From: Glycomyces buryatensis
GTDB taxonomy: Bacteria > Actinomycetota > Actinomycetes > Mycobacteriales > Micromonosporaceae
Assembly (NCBI RefSeq): GCF_004912275.1
Contig: NZ_STGY01000067.1
Span: 1 to 64,000, forward strand
DNA length: 64,000 bases
Reading direction: 5' to 3'
Shown: positions 18,274 through 26,815 of the stretch, in pieces
Layout: each line of letters starts with the position of its first letter
Position numbering within the stretch: position 1 is the first letter of the stretch
The notes under the pieces: model-generated
What the model saw: the letters and a program-made list of their open reading frames with translations, nothing else
Told to the model about the DNA's origin: nothing
Databases searched by the model: none
Translations under genes and position numbers: made by a program

Positions 18274-18978
18274 ATGCGACGCAGATCGCTTCTTACAGCG
18301 GCACTGGCCGCCCCGGTCGCCACGGTCGCCACCGTCGGCGGCCTCGCCTCTCCCGCCCAGGCCGCCAACTGGTCCTCCTCCGCCCAGTACGGGCAGTGGA
18401 ACACCGGGCCCTACACGCTCTACAACAACATCTGGGGCCGCGGCGCCGGCTACCAGTCGATCTGGGCGAACTCCCAGAGCAACTGGGGCGTGTGGGCCGA
18501 CCACCCGAACACCGGCGGCATCAAGTCCTACCCGAACGTCTCCTACACGCTCGGGCGCGACGTCTGGAGCATGGGGAACGTCTCCAGCTCGTTCAATGTC
18601 TCCAACCCCTCCGGCTCGGGGCTGGCATACAACACCGCCTACGACGTGTGGGGCAACGGCCACGCGCACGAGGTCATGATCTGGACGCAGTGGACCTCCA
18701 ACGTCGGCCCGATCGGCGGTTACGTCACCAACGTCAACCTCGGCGGCCGCAACTGGAACTACCACCAGGGCCACAACGGCGGCAACCACGTCTACAGCTT
18801 CATGGCGACGAGCCAGTTCACCAGCGGCACCGTGAACATCACCCCGATCTGCCAGTGGCTGGTGAGCCAGGGACGCATGCCGCGGGTGCGCATCGACCAG
18901 ATCCAGTTCGGCTGGGAGATCACCTCATCGGCGGGCGGGCGCAACTTCAACGTCAATAACTACTCGCTGACAACCTAG
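18274..18978 (+). CDS. Secreted GH12 endo-1,4-beta-glucanase (paralogue)
   Basis: A 234-residue enzyme closely related to the upstream gene (shared NNIWG, NTGGIKSYPNVSYTLG, WTQWTSNVGPIGG, IDQIQFGWEIT). The signal peptide has MRRRSLL and cleavage near SPAQA-A (residue 31). Nucleophile E133 is in HEVMIWTQW and acid/base E215 in QFGWEIT. It has more Asn and fewer acidic residues than the first copy, and one Cys (C193). The pair arose by tandem duplication that included the promoter block. Sequence differences suggest a different pH optimum or substrate preference, which is inference. Confidence 0.92.
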   Translation: MRRRSLLTAALAAPVATVATVGGLASPAQAANWSSSAQYGQWNTGPYTLYNNIWGRGAGYQSIWANSQSNWGVWADHPNTGGIKSYPNVSYTLGRDVWSMGNVSSSFNVSNPSGSGLAYNTAYDVWGNGHAHEVMIWTQWTSNVGPIGGYVTNVNLGGRNWNYHQGHNGGNHVYSFMATSQFTSGTVNITPICQWLVSQGRMPRVRIDQIQFGWEITSSAGGRNFNVNNYSLTT

Positions 18979-18994
18979 TAGGGGTCCCTCACCG

Positions 18995-19019
18995 GGCCGC
19001 GGCTCAGGCCGCGGCCTTT
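18995..19019. terminator. Bidirectional terminator between GH12 and tetR genes
   Basis: A 9-bp stem GGCCGCGGC / GCCGCGGCC with loop TCAG and a TTT tail on the plus strand. It overlaps the 3' end of the convergent regulator gene. Confidence 0.7.
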
Positions 19020-19780
19020 CGCTTGTCCCGGAAGGCCTTCTGGCGGCAGGCGGCCGAGCAGTACTTCGGCGGTCGACCGGTGGCGGAGACGGCGATCGGG
19101 TCGCCGCAGACGGGGCAGCACCGACCTGTTTCGTTATCGAGGTCGGCCCCGGTTTCGTTACGAGCTACCGACTCGACCAAGGTTTCGTTATCAATCGCGG
19201 AGTTTCGTTCTAGTGGGGGTCGCAGCCCGTCCCACAGCATCTCGGCCAAGTCGCGGGTCCGCTCGGGAGAGCCGAGGGACTGAGCCAGGCCCACATAGGC
19301 CGGGATCAGGGCGAGCACGTGACCGACGTCCAAGCCTTCACGCACCGCACCGGCCCGCTGCGCCCGTTCGAGCAGGACGCCGACCGGCGAAGAGATCACG
19401 CACTCCCCCACCATCTTCGAGGGCTCCTGCCACTCACCACGAGTCGCCAGCGCCTCGCAGAGGCCCCGGTTCCGCATCGCCTGATCGGTGGCATAGCGGA
19501 GGAAGTCGAAGAAGGCCTCGCCGGGCTCGCGGCCGTCCACCACCGCCTTCGCCCGGTCGACCACCTGGGCCACCCGCTGGTCGAGAACGAGCGCCATGAG
19601 GGCGTCCTTGGTGGGGAAATGCCGGTAGACCGTGCCCGCTCCGACACCGGCCTCGGTAGCGATCTCCCCCAACGTGACCGAGATGCCACGATCGGCGAGG
19701 AGCCGGTCGGCCGCGTCCAGGACTCGCTGCCGATTGCGCTGGGAGTCAACGCGTTCGGCCCGCTCCGTGGTCGCCTGCAT
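19004..19780 (-). CDS. TetR-family regulator with C-terminal zinc-binding tail
   Basis: A 258-residue protein. Residues 15-62 are a TetR DNA-binding domain (LDAADRLLADRGISVTLGEIATEAGVGAGTVYRHFPTKDAL), and residues 70-190 a helical ligand and dimer domain. An unusual extension follows: a linker with three NET triplets (residues 198-218) and a Cys4 motif C222-x2-C225-x15-C241-x3-C245 with a basic end (CRQKAFRDKRKAAA). The tail resembles short zinc fingers found at the ends of some actinobacterial mobile-element proteins. It is divergent from the NmrA-like gene, so it probably controls that gene and itself. A six-base inverted repeat lies in between (19807-19828). Confidence 0.8.
   Translation of the reverse strand: MQATTERAERVDSQRNRQRVLDAADRLLADRGISVTLGEIATEAGVGAGTVYRHFPTKDALMALVLDQRVAQVVDRAKAVVDGREPGEAFFDFLRYATDQAMRNRGLCEALATRGEWQEPSKMVGECVISSPVGVLLERAQRAGAVREGLDVGHVLALIPAYVGLAQSLGSPERTRDLAEMLWDGLRPPLERNSAIDNETLVESVARNETGADLDNETGRCCPVCGDPIAVSATGRPPKYCSAACRQKAFRDKRKAAA
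19128..19210. repeat. Four GTTTCGTT repeats inside the tetR linker
   Basis: GTTTCGTTA occurs at 19128, 19152 and 19182, and a shorter GTTTCGTT-C copy at 19202, with spacings of 24, 30 and 20 bp. In the protein the three full copies encode the repeated NET triplets of the linker. The repeats sit inside the coding sequence, so they may simply reflect duplication of a short peptide. Confidence 0.7.
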
Positions 19781-19806
19781 CGGGTGCTCCTCTCGCCTTC
19801 GGATTT

Positions 19807-19828
19807 AAACGGGTGTAATGTTCCGTTT
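19807..19828. promoter_or_regulatory. Candidate TetR operator
   Basis: An inverted repeat AAACGG-N10-CCGTTT lies between the divergent tetR and NmrA-like genes, 27 bp from the tetR start and 64 bp from the other. Size and place suit a TetR dimer site. No direct proof. Confidence 0.45.
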
Positions 19829-19891
19829 CATAAACCGGGTTGCCGCTCCCGATATTAGTCGGCAGTCCCCCCGACGGAAAGGAACACCCTC

Positions 19892-20809
19892 ATGTCGAAC
19901 GCCGACAAGACCATTCTCGTCACCGGCGCCACCGGCCGCCAGGGCGGCGCGGTCGCCGCCAAGCTGCTGGCCGACGGCTGGTCCGTCCGCGCGCTCACGC
20001 GCGACGCCTCCTCCCCCAAGGCCGCGGCGCTGGCCGAAGCCGGAGCCGAGGTCGTCACGGGCGATCTCGATGACCGGGCCTCGCTCGATGCCGCTGCGAA
20101 GGGCGCCTGGGGCGTCTTCAGCGTCCACGCCGGGTCCTACGAAGGCGGTCCGTACGGGCACGACCGCGACCATGAGGCGCGCACCGCGGCCAAGCTCGGC
20201 GCGGCCGCGAAGCAGGCCGGCGTCGCCCACGTGGTGCACTCCTCTTCGATCGGGGTGGACACGCCACTGGAATCGCAGATGGACTCCCTCCCGCTCAAGG
20301 CTGCGGCCGAGGCCGCCTGGCGCGCGGCCGGGTTGTCGCTGACCATCCTGCGTCCCGGCGCGTTCATGGAGAACACGTTCGATTCCCCGCGCGAACTCCA
20401 GGACGGCAAACTGGTCTCGGCGCTGGCGCCCGATTCGTTCGAACCGCTCATCGCGGCCGCCGACATCGCGGCGTTCGCGGCGATCGCCTTCACCGATCCC
20501 GAACGGCACAACGGCCAGAGCTACGTACTGGCCGGGGACAACCTGTCCCAGGTCGACAAGGCCGAGCTCATCGGACGGCTCGTAGGCCGGGAGGTGCCGT
20601 ACGAGCGGATCTCGATCGAGCAGGTCCGCGAGTTCAGCCGCTCGACTGCCAAGGCGTTGGAGGCGATCAACGAGACACCTCTGGAGGTCGACATCCCCCC
20701 GCTGCGCGAGATCCACCCCGGACTGCTCACCTTCGAGCAGTGGATGACCGGGGTGGGCAGGCCCCTGGTCGACGCCTACTTCGCGCGGGTGGACGCCCCG
20801 AGGTCCTGA
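19892..20809 (+). CDS. NmrA-like NAD(P)-binding protein
   Basis: A 305-residue atypical short-chain dehydrogenase. The Rossmann motif TGATGRQGGAVAAKL is at residues 11-25. The SDR catalytic Tyr-x3-Lys is absent, as in NmrA and HSCARG redox sensors and many NAD(P)H-binding quinone reductases. A TILRPGAFMEN motif typical of the group is present. ATG 19892 follows GGAAAGGA. It may reduce a small molecule or sense the NADP(H) ratio. Divergence from the TetR gene suggests that an effector-responsive repressor controls it. Confidence 0.8.
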   Translation: MSNADKTILVTGATGRQGGAVAAKLLADGWSVRALTRDASSPKAAALAEAGAEVVTGDLDDRASLDAAAKGAWGVFSVHAGSYEGGPYGHDRDHEARTAAKLGAAAKQAGVAHVVHSSSIGVDTPLESQMDSLPLKAAAEAAWRAAGLSLTILRPGAFMENTFDSPRELQDGKLVSALAPDSFEPLIAAADIAAFAAIAFTDPERHNGQSYVLAGDNLSQVDKAELIGRLVGREVPYERISIEQVREFSRSTAKALEAINETPLEVDIPPLREIHPGLLTFEQWMTGVGRPLVDAYFARVDAPRS

Positions 20810-20820
20810 GCATGCCGAGG

Positions 20821-20862
20821 CGGCGACGGCGGGCCGCTCGCTCGAGCGGCCCGCCGTCGCCG
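20821..20862. terminator. Long hairpin between convergent genes
   Basis: A perfect 20-bp inverted repeat (20821-20840 / 20843-20862) built on CGGCGACGGCGGGCCGCTCG. It has no T tract. It lies between the 3' ends of the NmrA-like gene and ribH, and probably ends transcription from both sides. Confidence 0.7.
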
Positions 20863-20870
20863 CGATTCGG

Positions 20871-21341
20871 TCAGTCCAGCGAGCGAATCGCCAGGGCCGC
20901 ACCGAGGGCGGCGTTGACCGCCTCGTAGCCCTTGTCCTCCGTAGAGTCGGGGTAGCCGGCGCGGGCGATGGCTTGTTCGAGGTTGTCGACGGTGAGGACG
21001 CCGTGGGCGACCGGTGTCGACTCGTCCAGGGCGATCCTGGTCAGGCCCTCGGTGACCGACTTGCACACGTAGTCGAAGTGGGCGGTGCCGCCTCGGATGA
21101 CGACGCCGAGGGCGACCACGGCGTCGTACTTCCTGGCCAGCGCCTGGGCGGCGACCGGCAGTTCGACCGCTCCGGCCACGCGCAGGACCTTGACGTCGGC
21201 GACCTTCGCGTCGGCGGCGGCGTCCAGCGAGCGCTGGAGCAGCTGGCCGACGAGTTCGGCGTTCCATTCGGTGGCGACGATGCCGAGCGTCAGGCCGGTG
21301 GCGTCGGGGACCTTGATCTCGGGTGCTCCATGTCCGGCCAT
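20871..21341 (-). CDS. ribH: 6,7-dimethyl-8-ribityllumazine synthase
   Basis: A 156-residue lumazine synthase, the penultimate step of riboflavin synthesis (condensing the ribitylaminopyrimidinedione with dihydroxybutanone phosphate). Visible motifs are IVATEWNAELV near the N terminus, the substrate loop VALGVVIRGGTAHFDYVC and the catalytic His region STPVAHGVLTVDNLEQA. The family usually forms 60-mer or pentamer shells. It starts 2 bp after ribBA stops and is the last gene of ribE-ribBA-ribH. Confidence 0.96.
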   Translation of the reverse strand: MAGHGAPEIKVPDATGLTLGIVATEWNAELVGQLLQRSLDAAADAKVADVKVLRVAGAVELPVAAQALARKYDAVVALGVVIRGGTAHFDYVCKSVTEGLTRIALDESTPVAHGVLTVDNLEQAIARAGYPDSTEDKGYEAVNAALGAALAIRSLD

Positions 21342-21343
21342 GG

Positions 21344-22597
21344 TCAGGCCACCTCCGCCGCGGCCGGGACCGGCACGAGCGGGGGCAGGCCGTCGAGCAG
21401 GTGCCCCATGCGGTCGCGCTTGGTCGTCAGGTAGGCGATGTTGTCAGGCGTCGAGAAGGACGGCAGGCCGACCCGGTCGATGACCTCGAGGCCGTGGCCT
21501 TCGATCCCGGCGCGCTTGTCGGGGTTGTTGGTCAGCAGGCGCATCGACTTGATGCCGAGGTCTTCGAGGATCTGCGCGCCGATGGCCCAGTCGCGGGCGT
21601 CGGCGGGCAGGCCGAGCTCCAGGTTGGCGTCGACGGTGTCGCGGCCCTGGTCCTGCAGCTGGTAGGCCTGGAGCTTGTGGACCAGGCCGATGCCGCGGCC
21701 TTCGTGGCCCCGCATGTAGAGGACGACGCCGCGGCCTTCGGCTTCGACGGCGCGGAGCGCGGCCTGGAGCTGGGGGCCGCAGTCGCAGCGCACCGAGCCG
21801 AAGGCGTCGCCGGTGAGGCATTCGGAGTGGACCCGGACGAGGACGTCCAGGCCGTCGCCGATGTCGCCCTTGACGAGGGCGACGTGCTCATTGCCGTCGA
21901 AGACGGCGCGGTAGCCGACGGCGGTGAACTCCCCGGCCTCCAGCGGGAGGCGGGCCTTGGCGAGGCGCTTGACTTGGACCTCGTTGCGCTGGCGCCAAGC
22001 GGCGAGTTGGGCGACGGTGATGAGCACGAGGCCGTGCTCATCGGCGAAGGCGCGCAGCTCGGGCAGGCGCATCATGGTGCCGTCGTCGTTCATCAGCTCG
22101 GAGATGGCGCTGACCGGCTGCTTCCCGGCGAGGCGGGTGAGGTCGACGGCGGCCTCGGTGTGGCCGCGCCGGACCAGGACGCCGCCGTCCTTGGCGCGCA
22201 GCGGGACGACGTGGCCGGGCCGGTTGAGGTCGGTGGCGAGCGTCTCAGAGTCGGCGAGGACCCGGATGGTCTGGGCGCGGTCGGCCGCCGAGATGCCGGT
22301 GGAGACGCCTTTGCGGGCGTCCACGGAGACGGCGAAGGCGGTGCCCTTGTAGTCCTGGTTGGTGTGGTGGGCCGGGGGCAGGTCGAGCCGGTCCGCGGTC
22401 GCGGAGGGCATGGCGACGCAGACGTAGCCGCCGGTGTAGCGGATGGTGAAGGCCATGAGCTCGGTCGTGGCGTCTTCGGCGGCGAAGACGATGTCGCCTT
22501 CGTTCTCACGGTCGGCGTCGTCGGCGACGATCACCGGCCGTCCGGCGGCGATGGCGGCGATGGCGTCTTCGACGCGGTCCAGTTTGATGTCGCTCAT
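21344..22597 (-). CDS. ribBA: Bifunctional 3,4-dihydroxy-2-butanone-4-phosphate synthase / GTP cyclohydrolase II
   Basis: A 417-residue fusion. The N-terminal RibB domain (about 1-205) has [16 protein letters not shown], the catalytic [11 protein letters not shown] and Mg-binding residues. The C-terminal RibA domain (about 206-400) has the zinc site [17 protein letters not shown] and RGHEGRGIG. It supplies both precursors for riboflavin. ATG 22597 overlaps the ribE stop by 4 bp (ATGA), so translation is coupled. Under FMN riboswitch control. Confidence 0.96.
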   Translation of the reverse strand: MSDIKLDRVEDAIAAIAAGRPVIVADDADRENEGDIVFAAEDATTELMAFTIRYTGGYVCVAMPSATADRLDLPPAHHTNQDYKGTAFAVSVDARKGVSTGISAADRAQTIRVLADSETLATDLNRPGHVVPLRAKDGGVLVRRGHTEAAVDLTRLAGKQPVSAISELMNDDGTMMRLPELRAFADEHGLVLITVAQLAAWRQRNEVQVKRLAKARLPLEAGEFTAVGYRAVFDGNEHVALVKGDIGDGLDVLVRVHSECLTGDAFGSVRCDCGPQLQAALRAVEAEGRGVVLYMRGHEGRGIGLVHKLQAYQLQDQGRDTVDANLELGLPADARDWAIGAQILEDLGIKSMRLLTNNPDKRAGIEGHGLEVIDRVGLPSFSTPDNIAYLTTKRDRMGHLLDGLPPLVPVPAAAEVA

Positions 22598-23214
22598 CGC
22601 GTCTCTCCCTCGGTGGACTCCGGAGCCGAGAATTGGCTCTGTGCTTGCAGCAGCTTTTCGATGTGCTTGGCGGTCACGTCGGTTTCGATGTGGACCGGGT
22701 CGCCGACGGTCTTACGGCCCAACGTGGTCGCTTCAAGGGTGGCGGGGATGAGGCCGACGGAGAACTCGTCTCCTTCGATCCAGGCGACGGTCAGCGAGGT
22801 GCCGTCGATCGTGATGGAGCCCTTTTCGACCACGTACTTGGCCAGGCCGGGCGGCAGGCGGAAGGTGACTTCCTCCCACTCGGAGGCGGGGCTGCGTTTC
22901 ACGATTTCGGCGACGCCGTCGACGTGGCCCTGCACCAGGTGGCCGCCGAGGCGGGTGGTGAGGGTCGCGGCACGCTCCAGGTTCACCTTGTCGCCGACCT
23001 TGAGATCACCGATGGCGGTGCGGCGGTAGGTCTCTGCCATGACATCGGCGGTGAAGGCGTCCCCGTCGAGCATGGCGACGGTGAGGCAGACGCCGTTGAC
23101 GCTGATCGAGTCGCCGTACGAGGCGTCCGAGGTGACGAGCGGGCCGCGCACGGACAGGCTTGCTGCGCCCGTCTTGACGACCTCGCCGAGTTCCTCGACG
23201 ATACCGGTGAACAT
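22594..23214 (-). CDS. ribE: Riboflavin synthase alpha chain
   Basis: A 206-residue riboflavin synthase that dismutates two lumazines to riboflavin. It has the two related lumazine-binding barrels, each with the G-x-H-x-V-Q-G-H-V-type motif (the second visible as [11 protein letters not shown]), and [10 protein letters not shown] at the start. ATG 23214 has a GGGGG ribosome binding site that can pair with an upstream TGACCCC. It is the first gene after the FMN riboswitch. Confidence 0.96.
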   Translation of the reverse strand: MFTGIVEELGEVVKTGAASLSVRGPLVTSDASYGDSISVNGVCLTVAMLDGDAFTADVMAETYRRTAIGDLKVGDKVNLERAATLTTRLGGHLVQGHVDGVAEIVKRSPASEWEEVTFRLPPGLAKYVVEKGSITIDGTSLTVAWIEGDEFSVGLIPATLEATTLGRKTVGDPVHIETDVTAKHIEKLLQAQSQFSAPESTEGETR

Positions 23215-23219
23215 GGGAT

Positions 23220-23265
23220 TGACCCCCTACATGATGCGGATAAGTCACGCACGCAGGCGGGGTCA
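23220..23265 (-). promoter_or_regulatory. Possible Shine-Dalgarno-sequestering hairpin of ribE
   Basis: In the mRNA TGACCCC (23265-23259) is complementary to GGGGTCA (23226-23220), which carries the ribE ribosome binding site 6-12 bases before ATG. This could be the translational off-switch of the riboswitch upstream. Seen by base pairing only. Confidence 0.45.
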
Positions 23266-23316
23266 GGGAAGATCGCGCAGGGCAACCCGAAGAGGGCCGC
23301 TCCCGCGACGCGTCTG

Positions 23317-23446
23317 CTCCCATCCGGACTCTAACCGTCGGTCCTGGATTCTCACCAGGTCAACCGTCCGCTGGCTGCGGACGGGTCGCGGACTCGCGGC
23401 TGTTGGGCCGCTCACCGCCGGCTCGGAATTTCACCGACCCCGCTGA
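23317..23446 (-). promoter_or_regulatory. FMN riboswitch (RFN element)
   Basis: The minus strand carries the hallmark RFN segments in order: GGGGTCGGTGAAATTCCGAG, CCGGCGGTGAG, AGTCCGCGACCC, GGTTGACCTGGTGAGAATCC, AGGACCGACGGTTAGAGTCC and GGATGGGAG. It binds FMN and lowers expression of the downstream ribE-ribBA-ribH operon. The 5' and 3' ends pair (P1). It lies about 100 bases before the ribE start. Confidence 0.96.
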
Positions 23447-23528
23447 CGCGCGTTTGCTACATAGAAGTGTGCCACGACGGATTCGAGGGGTCTCTATTCC
23501 GTGACTGTTGTCTCAACAGCTGGGGTGG

Positions 23529-24515
23529 TCAGGTCTCGTTCGTCCAGAACACCGGGCGGCGCTTGGACCCCGGGGCCCGGCCGTCGGGGTAGGCCACGTA
23601 GTTGCCCGCGTGGGACTTCGCGATCGACTTCAGGGCCGTGGCCTCGGCGACCGCCTCGTAGGCGTCGGCGAACCGCCGGTGCGTCGAGAGCGCGACACCG
23701 GTCGAAAGGGTGGGCAGGCGCGAGCGGACGCTCTTGCGACTGGAGCGGTCCGCGTGCTCGATATAGCCGCGCTCGACATCGACCGGGTCGCACAGCTGCC
23801 GCACCCGGTGCGCGAAGTGGTCGTTGAGGAACCCGGTGACGGGCCGGGCGTGCTCGGGCAGGCACAGCACCGTGAAGTCGTCGCCCCCGACGTGCCCGAG
23901 GAACACCGGCGCGGCGCCAGCGTCGCCCGCGGAGGCGTAGACGCACTCGGCGAGGCCCTTGATGAACTCGTCGCCCCGCACGAACCCGTACACGTCATTG
24001 ACCGCCTTGAAATGGTCGATGTCGATGTAACACAAGGCGAACGGATCACCCCGCGTGATCCACGAGTTGAGCTCGCGCAGGATCCGGTCATTCCCGGGCA
24101 TCCCCGTCAGCGGCGAGGACTCGCGGATCTCACGGTGGCGGCGGATCGCCGAATCGATGCGCGCCGAGACCTCGGCCGGATCGAACGGCTTGGCGATGTA
24201 GTCATCGGCACCAGCCTTGAGCCCGGCGATCTTGTCCGCCGAGCTCGGGCGCGCGCTCAACAGGATGATCGGCAAACTCGCCGTGGCCGGATCCGCCCGC
24301 AACTGCCGCGTCAACGCCAGCCCGTCGATGAACGGCAGCTCCGCCTCCAGCATCACGATGCCGGGCCGGCGCAGCGCGATCCCTGCCAGCGCCTGGTAGC
24401 CGTCGCGGGCCAGCGCCGTATCGAAACCGTCGGCGCGCAGCCGCCCAGCCAGGAATTCGGCTATCTCCGGATCGGAATCGGCAATGAGGACGAGATCTGA
24501 GGGGTTGGTGGCCAT
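23529..24515 (-). CDS. Receiver-GGDEF protein with altered key residues
   Basis: A 328-residue protein with an N-terminal response-regulator receiver (1-125; LIADSD, ILLSAR, AKPF) and a C-terminal GGDEF domain (about 130-310; IDIDHFKAVND, GHVGGDDF at 207-214). The phospho-acceptor Asp is replaced by Glu57 (VMLEAELP). The active-site loop reads GGDDF rather than GGDEF/GGEEF, and no RxxD inhibitory site precedes it. It may be constitutively on (Glu as a phosphate mimic), or a degenerate GTP/c-di-GMP-binding protein. No cognate kinase is adjacent. It lies between the rib operon and rpe on the same strand. Confidence 0.82.
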   Translation of the reverse strand: MATNPSDLVLIADSDPEIAEFLAGRLRADGFDTALARDGYQALAGIALRRPGIVMLEAELPFIDGLALTRQLRADPATASLPIILLSARPSSADKIAGLKAGADDYIAKPFDPAEVSARIDSAIRRHREIRESSPLTGMPGNDRILRELNSWITRGDPFALCYIDIDHFKAVNDVYGFVRGDEFIKGLAECVYASAGDAGAAPVFLGHVGGDDFTVLCLPEHARPVTGFLNDHFAHRVRQLCDPVDVERGYIEHADRSSRKSVRSRLPTLSTGVALSTHRRFADAYEAVAEATALKSIAKSHAGNYVAYPDGRAPGSKRRPVFWTNET

Positions 24516-24530
24516 GCGAGGCTCATCTGC

Positions 24531-25202
24531 TCATCGCACGGCGTCCGCGCGGGCTCGGAGGCGCCTGGCCGCCTCGGCGGGATCGGCCGCACCGTAGACG
24601 GCCGTGCCGGCGACGAACGCGTCCGCACCGGCTTCGGCAGCGGCCTCGATGGTGTCATCGGCGATCCCGCCGTCGACCTCGATGCGCAGCTCCAGGTGTC
24701 CGGTCTCGACGCGGGAGCGGGCCACGCGGACCTTGTCGAGCATCTCCGGCATGAACGCCTGCCCGCCGAAACCGGCCTTGATCGTCATGATCAGCAGCGT
24801 GTCGAACTCGGGCAGCAAGTCAAGATAGTCCTCCACAGCGGTGTCCCGGTCTATGGCGAGCCCGGCCTTGGACCCGGCCGCTCGAATCTGCTTCGCGAGC
24901 GTGACGGGGTCGGCGCTTGCCTCGGCATGGAACGTGACGTTGTAGGCGCCGAGGTCGGCATACCCCACGGCCCACCGCTCGGGGGCGGTGATCATCAGGT
25001 GGCAGTCGAGGGGAATCTCGGTGGCCGCCTTGAGCGCCTTGACAACCGGCGGACCGAGCGTCAGATTGGGGACGAAATGGTTGTCCATGACGTCGACATG
25101 GAGCCAGTCGACGGCCCCGTCCACGGCGTCGGCCGCCTCGGCGAGGCGGGCGAAGTCAGCAGCCAGCAGGCTCGGGGCGATAACGGTGTCGGTCTGTGCC
25201 AC
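24531..25202 (-). CDS. rpe: Ribulose-phosphate 3-epimerase
   Basis: A 223-residue TIM-barrel enzyme interconverting ribulose-5-P and xylulose-5-P in the pentose phosphate pathway. Visible motifs are [10 protein letters not shown], the metal-binding [23 protein letters not shown], the FHAEAS His, [17 protein letters not shown] and the acid in EVDGGI. GTG 25202 is chosen because family similarity starts 6 residues later; an upstream GTG/ATG in frame would add an unrelated segment. It precedes the receiver-GGDEF gene by 15 bp and may be in one transcript with it. Confidence 0.95.
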   Translation of the reverse strand: MAQTDTVIAPSLLAADFARLAEAADAVDGAVDWLHVDVMDNHFVPNLTLGPPVVKALKAATEIPLDCHLMITAPERWAVGYADLGAYNVTFHAEASADPVTLAKQIRAAGSKAGLAIDRDTAVEDYLDLLPEFDTLLIMTIKAGFGGQAFMPEMLDKVRVARSRVETGHLELRIEVDGGIADDTIEAAAEAGADAFVAGTAVYGAADPAEAARRLRARADAVR

Positions 25203-25266
25203 ACGCACAGTGTAAGTCGCCGGAGCGCGACACAGACCGGACACCGGGTGTGCGGTCAGCCTCGAA

Positions 25267-26631
25267 TCAGGCGGCGCACTCGATCGCCGGAACCTGCGGG
25301 CTCCCGCTGCCGACCATGCCGAACGCGCTCATCGTCTCGGTGGAGGCGATGGAACCGTTCCAGCCGACGTCCGAAGCGGTCACGGTCTTGCCGGACTGCG
25401 AGATGTCGACGTTCCAGGAACTGGAGATCGCCTGGTCACCGGGCCAGTCCCAGGTGAGGGTCCAGCCGGAGAGCGCCGTGGTGCCGGCGGTGACGTCGAC
25501 ATTCGCCTGCCAGCCGCCGTTCCACCGACTGACCACGACGAACTCGGCGGAGCAGTCTCCGTCGGTCGTCCCACCGGTGGGATCCTCGCTCGGCTCGTCG
25601 GTCGGGTCCTCCGTGGGCTCCTCGCCGGGCCAGTCCGGTCCGGCGGCATCGGCCAGGGAGTAGGCCAGGTCGGGAATGAACTGCCCGGCGGCACCGGCGC
25701 AGCCGTCGGCCTCACCCGGCAACTTGACCCACAGGAACGCGTCGATGCCGTCGATGCCGGTCGCGGTCGTCGGCTTGGCGCCGATGGCACGGCCCTGCGG
25801 GTCGCACCACTCCTCGCCGAGCGGGCCGTTGCCGTTGCGGCTGGTGTCGATGACCGCGCCCTTGTCGGACCCGACGATCGACCGGATCTCGGCGGCGTAG
25901 GCGCTGGCCTCCTCAGTGGTGCGATAGTTCGAGGTGTTGATCGAGAAGCCGTCGGCGCTGGCGATGCCGGCCGCGTTCAGCGCGGAGGCGGCCTCATCGG
26001 CGGAGAGCCAGTTGGAGTGGCCGATGTCGATGTAGACGTGGGCCTCGGGGTCGGCGGCCTTGAGCGTGCGGGCCGCGTACTCCATGGACTGGTTGATCTG
26101 GGCGCGTTCGGAATCCCCGTAGCAGTCGTGCGGGAGCACGTCGGGTTCGAGGACGATGTACGCCGGGCCCGAGAGGACGGAGGCGATGTCGTCGATCCAA
26201 CCGCGGTACTCCTCGTGGCTGCTCGCACCGCCGCCGGAGGCGCCGCCGCAGTCGCGGTTGGGGATGTTGTAGACGACCATGATGGGCGCCGCGCCGTCGG
26301 CGGCGGCGCCGTCGACCACTGCCGAGATCTGCGCTTCGATGCCGCCTTCGGGGTTGGTCGTGGTGAACCAGGTGCCCGCGGCGGTCGAGGCGATGCGCTC
26401 GCCGATGAGGGCGGCGCGCGAGTCGCCGCCGTTCTCGGCGACCCATCGGGCCGCCTGAGTGTTGGGGTTGGCCCACAGCGGCTGTGCCTGTGCGGCTTCG
26501 GCTTCGCTCTGGGCGGCGTCGTCGGTTTCGGCGCCCGCGCCGGGGCTGAGGAGGAATGCGGCGCTTGCCGCTGCTATCGCCGCAGCGGCCGTACCGGCCG
26601 CGATGGCGGCCAGTCTCTTGCGTCGGTTCAT
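25267..26631 (-). CDS. Secreted GH6 cellulase with C-terminal CBM2
   Basis: A 454-residue modular enzyme. The signal peptide (MNRRKRL, hydrophobic to residue 29) is followed by a GH6 catalytic domain (about 50-333) with [13 protein letters not shown], the catalytic acid D164 in [30 protein letters not shown] and [10 protein letters not shown]. An acidic Pro/Thr/Glu linker (334-358) and a CBM2 cellulose-binding module bounded by C360 and C452 complete it. The open loop pattern resembles endoglucanases of the Thermobifida Cel6A type more than cellobiohydrolases, which is inference. AGGAG lies before ATG 26631, and a CebR-like operator is 60 bp upstream. Confidence 0.94.
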   Translation of the reverse strand: MNRRKRLAAIAAGTAAAAIAAASAAFLLSPGAGAETDDAAQSEAEAAQAQPLWANPNTQAARWVAENGGDSRAALIGERIASTAAGTWFTTTNPEGGIEAQISAVVDGAAADGAAPIMVVYNIPNRDCGGASGGGASSHEEYRGWIDDIASVLSGPAYIVLEPDVLPHDCYGDSERAQINQSMEYAARTLKAADPEAHVYIDIGHSNWLSADEAASALNAAGIASADGFSINTSNYRTTEEASAYAAEIRSIVGSDKGAVIDTSRNGNGPLGEEWCDPQGRAIGAKPTTATGIDGIDAFLWVKLPGEADGCAGAAGQFIPDLAYSLADAAGPDWPGEEPTEDPTDEPSEDPTGGTTDGDCSAEFVVVSRWNGGWQANVDVTAGTTALSGWTLTWDWPGDQAISSSWNVDISQSGKTVTASDVGWNGSIASTETMSAFGMVGSGSPQVPAIECAA

Positions 26632-26690
26632 GTCGCGCTCCTAGGGTTGCTGTGCCGGATGCCCGGAGGAGATCAATGTTTGTCGATGTA

Positions 26691-26704
26691 TGGTAGCGCT
26701 TCCA
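26691..26704. promoter_or_regulatory. CebR-like (LacI-family) operator of the GH6 gene
   Basis: TGGTAGCGCTTCCA matches 12 of 14 positions of the actinobacterial cellulose-operon palindrome TGGGAGCGCTCCCA (recalled consensus). It lies 60 bp upstream of the start codon, in the expected promoter region. Confidence 0.7.
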
Positions 26705-26815
26705 AATTGTGGAGTCCAGAGGGGGCTCGCGACAAATCAGCAGAATCCGGCCAGAGCATGGCGAACTTGAACCGCATTCGGGTACGGCGGCGTGAGAGCC
26801 TTCGAGTCAGACTGA

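Noticed and set aside
19128-19210. CRISPR array
   Set aside because: Copies are only 8-9 bp, unevenly spaced and lie in a coding region. No cas genes or other array is seen in the window.
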